DNA of 5,924 nt from Treponema sp. GTDB lineage: Bacteria > Spirochaetota > Spirochaetia > Treponematales > Breznakiellaceae. A program made the position numbers and the translations under genes. Within the stretch, counting starts at the first letter, position 1. The number at the start of each line of letters is the position of its first letter. The notes below the pieces were generated by a model, which searched no databases, was not told the origin of the DNA, and saw nothing but the letters and a program-made list of their open reading frames with translations. The stretch lies in contig JAITLF010000105.1 in NCBI GenBank assembly GCA_031278025.1, positions 1 through 5,924 on the forward strand, read 5' to 3'. Of this stretch, positions 1 to 4,105 are shown piece after piece.

Positions 1-1322
1 TCTTTTTCCCAGCTTTCAAGCGGCCGGGGAACGCCGGGTGTTTCCCCGGAACGGCCGCCGCCGCGCGGTAAGCCGCCGGGGACAGGCCCCTTGCCGGCAG
101 CCCCCGCCGGGGACAGACCCCCGGCGTCTTCCGGGGCCCCGCCCGGCAGCCCGGATTCCCCAAACCCCGCGGCCTTGTGAAGCTCAATATCCCCGGCCTC
201 AATCACATCCCCCTCGCCGTAGATAAGCGCCCGTTCCAGGATGTTTTCCAGTTCCCGCACATTGCCGGGGAACGAATAGCGCGAAAGCTTTTCCAGCGCA
301 TCAGCGCTCAGCTTCCGGGGCGCGAGACCCATGCGGGAACTGAGCGCACGCAGGAGATGTTCGGCAAGCGGGGGAATGTCTTCCCGCCTGTCCCTGAGAG
401 GCGGAACAATAAGCCGGAAAACGTTAAGCCGGTAGTAAAGGTCTTCCCGGAAACCGCCGCCCTGTACCATGGTTTCCAGGTCCCGGTTGGTGGCGGAAAT
501 GATCCGGGCATTGACCGGAATGTCGCCGGCCCCCCCCAGCCGCCTGATCTTCCGTTCCTGGAGAACCCGCAGCAACTTTACCTGCAGCGGCTGGGGCATC
601 TCGCCAATTTCGTCCAGAAAGATGGTGCCCCTGCCCGCAATCTCGAACAGCCCCAGCCTGCGTCCGGCCGCGCCGGTAAACGCCCCCTTCTCGTGGCCGA
701 AAAGTTCGCTTTCCATAAGCCCCTCATGGATGCCCCCGATATTTACGGCGGCAAAGGGCTCGTCGCGGTATTCCCCCTGGCGGTGAATTTCCCGGGCCAC
801 CGCTTCCTTTCCGCTGCCCGATTCTCCGGTGATAAGCACCGTCACATCGGAGGCGGCGATCTTCCGTATCCGCTCGCCCAGCTCCCGCATCGCCCGCGAT
901 TCCCCGATAAGGCCGCCTTCCCGTCCGCGCCGCCGTTCCTCCGTCTCAATGCGGTTTTCCCGCCGCCGGTTCTCCACCAGAGAACGAAGCCTGATCACCA
1001 GTTCCGCGGGATCAAAGGGCTTAACCAGATAATCCTGGGCGCCGGTTTTAAGGGCCTCTACCGCGTCGGCAATCTGACCGTGGGCCGAAATCATGATCAC
1101 CGGCGTAGTCAGCCCCTGCTGCCGCATCCACAGCAAAAGATCCTGACCGCTCATGCCGGGCAGACGCAGGTCCAGCACCGCCGCGTCGAAAACTTCCTGC
1201 TCAAGCCTCTCCCGGGCGCTTTCGGCGTTTTCAAACCCCTGGGCCTCGATCTTTTCCAGGGCAAGATACTTGCCAAGGGATTCCCGGATATGCCCCTCGT
1301 CGTCAACAATCAGAACACGCAT
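1..1322 (-). CDS. NtrC-family sigma-54-dependent response regulator, C-terminus cut by window edge
   Basis: A cytoplasmic transcription activator that, once phosphorylated, should hydrolyse ATP to open sigma-54 promoters. The protein starts MRVLIVDDEG. An ORF scan that needs both ends would miss it, because the stop lies beyond position 1. The receiver domain (residues 1 to about 120) has acidic D7/D8, phosphoacceptor D51 in VLDLRLPG, S79 and K101 in YLVKPF. The AAA+ domain (about 140-380) has Walker A GESGSGKE at 166-173, the sigma-54 contact loop GAFTGA at 213-218, and Walker B with D237 and E238 in FLDEIGEMP. R-finger-type sequences and VRELENILERAL follow. Residues 386-433 are a Gly/Pro-rich linker containing genomic repeat sequence. 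The Fis-type helix-turn-helix expected after LESWEK is outside the window. A GGAG ribosome site sits nine bases before the ATG. The gene is downstream of, and co-directional with, its probable kinase partner. ZraR/AtoC-type is the nearest description. Confidence 0.96.
   Translation of the reverse strand, partial: MRVLIVDDEGHIRESLGKYLALEKIEAQGFENAESARERLEQEVFDAAVLDLRLPGMSGQDLLLWMRQQGLTTPVIMISAHGQIADAVEALKTGAQDYLVKPFDPAELVIRLRSLVENRRRENRIETEERRRGREGGLIGESRAMRELGERIRKIAASDVTVLITGESGSGKEAVAREIHRQGEYRDEPFAAVNIGGIHEGLMESELFGHEKGAFTGAAGRRLGLFEIAGRGTIFLDEIGEMPQPLQVKLLRVLQERKIRRLGGAGDIPVNARIISATNRDLETMVQGGGFREDLYYRLNVFRLIVPPLRDRREDIPPLAEHLLRALSSRMGLAPRKLSADALEKLSRYSFPGNVRELENILERALIYGEGDVIEAGDIELHKAAGFGESGLPGGAPEDAGGLSPAGAAGKGPVPGGLPRGGGRSGETPGVPRPLESWEK
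74..125. repeat. GGGGTCTGTCCCC-type repeat copies inside the regulator gene
   Basis: On the plus strand GGGGACAGGCCCC (78-90) and GGGGACAGACCCCC (109-122) are the reverse complement of the motif clustered at 3722-3848. Both copies sit in frame in the regulator's linker. In the sense direction they encode short runs such as GLSPAG and GPVPGG, so they add flexible Gly/Pro/Ala residues and no stop codon. The match in both sequence and palindromic form to the intergenic cluster shows directly that the same repeat family occurs in coding DNA here. How the copies arrived is inference. Confidence 0.75.
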
Positions 1323-1468
1323 AGTTTTACACTCCGTAAATTCAAAATAGTAAATCTAAAGGGGGGCCTGTTACCGGACGGCGGGTCCGTAGTTTTCACG
1401 GCCGTTTTCCGGCCCCCCTGCGCTCCAAAGGTTTTTGCTCCACAAACCAACGCAAAAACGCTTTTCCG
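1323..1468 (-). other. Structured kinase-regulator intergenic region
   Basis: This 146-base gap lies between the kinase stop and the regulator start. Perfect inverted repeats are GTTTTTGC (1431-1438) with GCAAAAAC (1452-1459), GGGGGGCC (1361-1368) with GGCCCCCC (1411-1418), CGGAC (1375-1379) with GTCCG (1385-1389), and GGCCG (1400-1404) with CGGCC (1410-1414). The last stem shares bases with the long 8-bp stem, so those two folds exclude each other. No U-run follows any stem in the minus-strand transcript, so a simple intrinsic terminator is unlikely. An attenuator, a processing site or a second promoter for the regulator would fit. I see no convincing promoter elements. Confidence 0.5.
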
Positions 1469-2959
1469 CTACCCCCCACGCTTTGGCATATTACCGTCAT
1501 ATCCCGGCAGAATGACCGTCGCCGCGACACCGCCCCCCTCCCGGTTTTCCAGGAAAATGACGCCTCCGGCAGCCTCCACGAAGCGCTTGCAGATACTCAG
1601 GCCTATTCCCGTCCCCGTACTTTTTCTGGTAAAAAACGGATCAAACACCTGTTTCATATCGGCTTCCACGATGCCCCGGCCCCGGTCAAAAACGGTAATT
1701 CTGATTTTTCCGGCATTTTCGCCGATTAGCGCCGTTACGTCTTCCGCCGGCCCGCCGCTTTCCAGAGCGTTGCGTATCAAATTTTCCAAAACCGAGCGTA
1801 GCCTGTCCGGGTCCATGAACACCATTTTATCCCGGGGGGCGTCAACGGCGACAATATTTCTACCGCAGAGCCGCTGCGAAGTTTCCCGGAGCATCTCAAA
1901 ACCGTTTATTCCCCGGGGGTTCCCCTTCGCGTCACGGATGTAATCGTTGATTCTAAAAGTCAGGCCGGCAAGACGGTCCACCTCTTCGTTGATTATACCC
2001 AATTCTTCCCCGCCGCTTTCCGGGTAAATTTTTCCCAGTATTCCCGTTTGAAGCCGGATTGAAAGGAGGGGATTCTTGATCTCGTGGGCCAGAGTCGAGG
2101 CGGCGGTTCCCAGGACAACCAGGTTTTTCTGGGCTTCTATCCGGTCCCGGTATTCCCGGTTCCGTATATAGAGATTCCTGATGTAGAGTACAAGCAGCAA
2201 TATAATAACGGAACTCAACGGAAAAAGAACGGCGGTAAAAGTAGCAATACGCCAATAGGCCGGATGGGCAATGTCGATGTAGAAGTACTTTCCGCTGGAA
2301 AGGGTGTTGAAAAAGCCAAAACCCTGACGGAAGATCATCATGCGGCTTTGACCGGAACCGTTCTTGTACCGCCAATTATGGCCGGGTTCCCGTAGCGGTG
2401 CCGCAGGTTGCGTAAGCCGCCCTGGTTGTCCGGGCGGCGACGGCCAATCCGGGTCTGTCATCGTCCGGTCCCGGTGGTGTTGTTCCGGTGGTGGGGGCGG
2501 CGGCGGAGTCTGTCCCGTCCGGTCATCCCGTTTGGAACCGGGGGGAAAAGGCGGCATAGAGGCGAAATGCCCGGTCCGCAGCACAAATTTTACGCCCTTG
2601 CCCTGCCTGTCGGGAATAGTGTACCGGCCGTTTCTGGCGCCGTCGTGCTTTTCCAGCAGTTCTTCGTCAAACCGGGGGGGAACCGTGCCCCACTGATAAG
2701 CGGGCTTCAGATCATCCCCGTAAATCCCGAAACCGGCTATCCGCTCCCCGAGTACCGGATTCGCCTCTATCGCGGAGCCGAAATCGTCATAGCTACGAAG
2801 GCTTGTAAAAAGCATATTGAGAAGCCGTTCATTGTCGTTGTCCCGAATAAGCCGGGCCCGGTCCCGGATGAGCAGGAGAATAAAAAAAGCCAGCGCCGAA
2901 AGAAGCAGCCAGCACAGCGCCGAGGCGATCCAGGAACCGGTCCGTAAAGCAACTTTCAT
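1469..2959 (-). CDS. Membrane-bound sensor histidine kinase with proline-rich periplasmic domain
   Basis: A 496-residue inner-membrane kinase that should autophosphorylate and pass the phosphate to the adjacent NtrC-type regulator. Transmembrane helix 1 is about 12-31 and helix 2 about 238-262, leaving a roughly 205-residue periplasmic sensor. Residues 132-193 of the sensor are strikingly Pro-rich, with seven prolines at 152-158 followed by EQHHRDR. A short juxtamembrane helix (263-280) leads to the HisKA domain with H292 in the H-box LAHEIKNPLLS. The ATPase domain has the N-box around N393/N397 (ENLIRNALES), the G1 box DRGRGI at 425-430, DPFFTRK at 440-446 and the G2 box GTGIGLSI at 449-456. 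All catalytic boxes are intact. No PAS or HAMP domain is apparent. The start codon has AGGA ten bases upstream and lies about 30 bases after a predicted sigma-54 start site. ZraS-like by architecture; the ligand is unknown. Confidence 0.96.
   Translation of the reverse strand: MKVALRTGSWIASALCWLLLSALAFFILLLIRDRARLIRDNDNERLLNMLFTSLRSYDDFGSAIEANPVLGERIAGFGIYGDDLKPAYQWGTVPPRFDEELLEKHDGARNGRYTIPDRQGKGVKFVLRTGHFASMPPFPPGSKRDDRTGQTPPPPPPPEQHHRDRTMTDPDWPSPPGQPGRLTQPAAPLREPGHNWRYKNGSGQSRMMIFRQGFGFFNTLSSGKYFYIDIAHPAYWRIATFTAVLFPLSSVIILLLVLYIRNLYIRNREYRDRIEAQKNLVVLGTAASTLAHEIKNPLLSIRLQTGILGKIYPESGGEELGIINEEVDRLAGLTFRINDYIRDAKGNPRGINGFEMLRETSQRLCGRNIVAVDAPRDKMVFMDPDRLRSVLENLIRNALESGGPAEDVTALIGENAGKIRITVFDRGRGIVEADMKQVFDPFFTRKSTGTGIGLSICKRFVEAAGGVIFLENREGGGVAATVILPGYDGNMPKRGG
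2381..2566 (-). other. Low-complexity Pro-rich segment of the kinase sensor domain
   Basis: Codons 132-193 of the kinase encode MPPFPPGS, a run of seven prolines, EQHHRDR, then further Pro/Gly/Arg-rich sequence up to PLREPG. This sits in the predicted periplasmic domain, between a more ordinary N-terminal part (about 32-131) and the sequence leading into transmembrane helix 2. It is not typical of a compact sensor fold. It may be a disordered spacer, a wall-spanning linker or a ligand or partner contact site. Confidence 0.6.
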
Positions 2960-2999
2960 TTCAATTGAATCCTATCAAATATTATCCCGAAAAAATAGC

Positions 3000-3016
3000 A
3001 GCAAAAATTATGCCAA
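3000..3016 (-). promoter_or_regulatory. Sigma-54 (-24/-12) promoter of the kinase-regulator operon
   Basis: Read on the minus strand the site is TTGGCATAATTTTTGCT. The invariant GG (3014-3013) and GC (3002-3001) are separated by exactly ten bases, as sigma-54 requires. The only departure from the core consensus TGGCAC-N5-TTGC is T for the last C of CAC. The start site is predicted near 2989, giving a leader of about 30 bases before the kinase ATG at 2959. Because the second gene of this operon encodes a sigma-54 activator, autoregulation is likely. Confidence 0.82.
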
Positions 3017-3044
3017 CCTTTTATAAACTTGGCACAATTTTTGC
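3001..3044. repeat. Dyad made by two mirrored sigma-54 promoters
   Basis: The left arm 3001-3015 is GCAAAAATTATGCCA and the right arm 3030-3044 is TGGCACAATTTTTGC. They are reverse complements except for one position (A3010 opposite C3035), with a 14-base centre (3016-3029). Each arm is itself a complete -24/-12 element, so the dyad follows from two back-to-back promoters. The two GG elements are only 16 bases apart, so two sigma-54 holoenzymes would probably crowd each other. Confidence 0.9.
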
Positions 3045-3045
3045 T
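3029..3045 (+). promoter_or_regulatory. Sigma-54 (-24/-12) promoter of the small exported-protein gene
   Basis: The site TTGGCACAATTTTTGCT matches the sigma-54 consensus almost perfectly. GG is at 3031-3032 and GC at 3043-3044 with ten bases between, and both the CAC and TTGC elements are intact. The start site is predicted near 3056, giving a leader of roughly 45 bases with AGGAG at 3090-3094 just before the ATG at 3102. The activator is presumably the NtrC-family regulator encoded in the divergent operon. Confidence 0.9.
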
Positions 3046-3057
3046 TGTATTTATTAT

Positions 3058-3070
3058 AAGTCGTTGACTT
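3058..3070. promoter_or_regulatory. Candidate activator-binding palindrome
   Basis: AAGTC-GTT-GACTT is a perfect 5-bp dyad. It lies about 70-80 bases upstream of the predicted minus-strand start site, a usual place for an NtrC-type enhancer, and right at the plus-strand start site. Two other small dyads lie on the opposite side: TTCAATTGAA (2960-2969) and AAAG-CAA-CTTT (2946-2956), about 90-110 bases upstream of the plus start site. They do not share a clear common motif, so assignment as regulator sites is speculative. Confidence 0.25.
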
Positions 3071-3101
3071 TATTTACATCCATATTTTTAGGAGCAATCT
3101 T

Positions 3102-3596
3102 ATGAAACGATGCCTTCTGTCCATCATCACCCTGCTTTTTAGCGCGGCTCTTGCCTTTGCCCAGGCGGGGCACCGGAATCAGGGGCAATTTTCCCCCGGA
3201 ACGAATCCCGGCCCCGGACAATTCCAAAATGTAGCCACCATTCAGGGTAATTTGAGCTTTGTAAACGGTCAAATTGCCGTAAAAAGCGGGGAAACCACCT
3301 ACTATGTAAAGGGTTTGGACCGTCTGTTCGGCTTTGCGGACGGGCTTAAGGAGGGGGCTGCGGTAACGCTGGAAGGATATGCCGTGGAAATCCCCTCGGT
3401 CCAGGAATACAAGTACTTCCTCACGGAAAAACTGACCTTTAACGGCAAGGACTACACCGATCTCCTGCCCGAAAGGCGCATGGGACACGCCTTTGCCGGA
3501 GGCCCCGGCTTTCCCCCTCCCGCCGCCGGAATGACGCATAACCGCCAGCATGTACGCCGCCTGCCCCCGTCGTACTACCACGACAGGGACCGGTAA
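3102..3596 (+). CDS. Small exported protein of unknown function, sigma-54 controlled, divergent from the kinase
   Basis: A 164-residue protein I do not recognise as a named family. It begins with a clear signal peptide: K2/R3, a hydrophobic core at about 4-18, and a likely cut after LAFA (residue 20). The mature protein therefore starts QAGHRNQG and is periplasmic or secreted, about 144 residues. Residues 44-121 alternate short hydrophobic and turn segments (IQGNLSFVNGQIAV, TYYVKGL, AAVTLEGYAVEI), suggesting a small beta-barrel, perhaps OB-like. The tail (122-164) is rich in Gly/Pro, then His, Arg and Tyr, with HNRQH and YYHDRDR. AGGAG lies seven bases before the ATG. Its position opposite a sensor-kinase operon under a mirrored sigma-54 promoter resembles zraP beside zraSR. 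It lacks the helical, glutamine-rich character of ZraP. A metal-binding or envelope-stress role is inference from context. Confidence 0.88.
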   Translation: MKRCLLSIITLLFSAALAFAQAGHRNQGQFSPGTNPGPGQFQNVATIQGNLSFVNGQIAVKSGETTYYVKGLDRLFGFADGLKEGAAVTLEGYAVEIPSVQEYKYFLTEKLTFNGKDYTDLLPERRMGHAFAGGPGFPPPAAGMTHNRQHVRRLPPSYYHDRDR

Positions 3597-3606
3597 TTTC
3601 CGGCCA

Positions 3607-3647
3607 GGTAAATTTTACCCACCCTACGGATACGGGTAAAATTTACC
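3607..3647 (+). repeat. Perfect 14-bp inverted repeat just after the small exported-protein gene
   Basis: GGTAAATTTTACCC (3607-3620) is the exact reverse complement of GGGTAAAATTTACC (3634-3647), enclosing a 13-base loop. Each arm is itself almost self-complementary, so alternative folds or a cruciform are possible. It starts ten bases after the stop codon and ends nine bases before the intrinsic terminator. It may protect the 3' end of the message or be a protein-binding site. No U-run follows it. Confidence 0.75.
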
Positions 3648-3656
3648 CGTGTAGAG

Positions 3657-3694
3657 GCGCCCAGACACACGAACGTGTCTGGGCGCTTTTTTTT
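3657..3694 (+). terminator. Strong intrinsic terminator of the small exported-protein gene
   Basis: GCGCCCAGACAC (3657-3668) pairs perfectly with GTGTCTGGGCGC (3675-3686) around the six-base loop ACGAAC. Eight T residues follow directly (3687-3694). A GC-rich 12-bp stem with an immediate T-run is a textbook Rho-independent terminator for plus-strand transcription. It isolates the small exported-protein gene from the downstream transporter operon. Confidence 0.95.
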
Positions 3695-3721
3695 CCGGAT
3701 AAATTTTTATCGAGAGACAGC

Positions 3722-3848
3722 GGGGTCTGTCCCCGCAGAGGTCTGACCCCACAAAAGGGTCTGTCCCCAAGGATCTCCGATGCAGACCCCAAAGTAAACG
3801 CCTATGGGGGTCTGTCCCCAAGGGTTGTCCCCGCAGAGGTCTGTCCCC
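3722..3848. repeat. Cluster of GGGGTCTGTCCCC-like palindromic repeats
   Basis: At least six copies or near copies occur in 127 bases: GGGGTCTGTCCCC (3722-3734), AGGTCTGACCCC (3739-3750), GGGTCTGTCCCC (3757-3768), GGGGGTCTGTCCCC (3806-3819), GGGTTGTCCCC (3822-3832) and AGGTCTGTCCCC (3837-3848), plus an inverted fragment GCAGACCCC (3782-3790). A longer direct repeat, GTCCCCGCAGAGGTCTG with one variant base after it, appears from 3729 and again from 3828. The arms GGGG and CCCC make each unit a small palindrome. The form resembles REP-type dispersed elements, which are often moved by RAYT (REP-associated tyrosine) transposases. No transposase is present in this window. Confidence 0.88.
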
Positions 3849-3860
3849 GGTCCAGGTGTG

Positions 3861-3888
3861 AGACACGCGGGTATGTCTGGGCGCCTTT
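3861..3888 (+). repeat. Degenerate direct copy of the terminator's loop and right arm
   Basis: The sequence AGACAC, seven variable bases, then TGTCTGGGCGCCTTTT repeats the arrangement at 3663-3690 (AGACAC, seven bases, TGTCTGGGCGCTTTT). The left GCGCCC half of the stem is missing and the T-run is reduced to four, so it should terminate poorly. The two copies flank the palindromic repeat cluster almost exactly, which suggests that a block was inserted or duplicated between them. Confidence 0.6.
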
Positions 3889-4036
3889 TGTCGTGTGAAC
3901 GCGCAATATTCACAAATACCATTATCCTGAATTTGATCGCTTTCGGTTATTTTTTGGACATTCTTATACCAAAATTCCTTTCTTGACCTTTATACCTTAC
4001 CCGGTTTCTGTGTGCGGCGTACGGTCTGAATTATGC

Positions 4037-4076
4037 TTGAATAGTGACGGTTCAAAACAGAAATAGATTGAATAGT
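4037..4076 (+). promoter_or_regulatory. TTGAATAGT direct repeat upstream of the binding-protein gene, possible operator
   Basis: TTGAATAGT occurs at 4037-4045 and again at 4068-4076, 31 bases apart, or close to three helical turns. TTCAA at 4051-4055 forms an inverted pair with the first TTGAA. The second copy ends 29 bases before the ATG. Such paired sites are typical of a dimeric sugar-responsive regulator, but no regulator gene for this operon is in view, so function is inference. Confidence 0.35.
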
Positions 4077-4105
4077 CGCAAATTTTTAGAAGGAAGAAGA
4101 ACAAG

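Larger units (their letters stand above)
3695..4105. other. Non-coding spacer: repeat cluster, partial terminator copy and transporter leader
   Basis: No gene is supported here. The short reading frames on both strands run through the repeats, have no plausible start context and have odd composition. From 3722 to 3848 the spacer carries GGTCTGTCCCC-type repeats. From 3861 to 3888 it carries a degenerate copy of the terminator's right side. From about 3900 to 4105 it is AT-rich leader for the solute-binding protein gene. TTGACC at 3983-3988 could be a -35 element, but no good -10 element follows at the right distance, so no promoter is called. Confidence 0.7.

Noticed and set aside
177..1943. 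A 588-codon plus-strand open frame, the longest in the window
   Set aside because: It lies antisense to the response regulator and kinase, spans their intergenic gap, and its translation shows no domain. The opposite strand encodes intact receiver, AAA+ and kinase motifs. A long antisense frame is a common by-product of GC-rich third codon positions.
3001..3044. The dyad as a simple repressor operator or a terminator hairpin
   Set aside because: Each arm separately satisfies the exact sigma-54 GG-N10-GC rule in the correct orientation for its downstream gene, which explains the symmetry better. No T-run follows it.
3054..3581. A 175-codon minus-strand frame opposite the small exported-protein gene
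   Set aside because: The plus strand has a sigma-54 promoter, a strong ribosome site, a signal peptide and a terminator matching the plus-strand gene. The minus frame has none of these.
3722..3848. Possible CRISPR array
   Set aside because: Units are only 11-14 bases, diverged, and separated by irregular gaps of about 4-37 bases. There are no uniform 25-40 base spacers and no cas genes in view.
3624..3986. Short frames of 60-80 codons on both strands over the repeat cluster
   Set aside because: The translations are just the repeat read in different frames (for example recurrent GTD and WGQ words), and the frames overlap the terminator. No ribosome site supports them.
3983..4011. A sigma-70 promoter based on TTGACC for the transporter operon
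   Set aside because: No acceptable -10 hexamer lies 16-18 bases downstream, so the promoter could not be supported.
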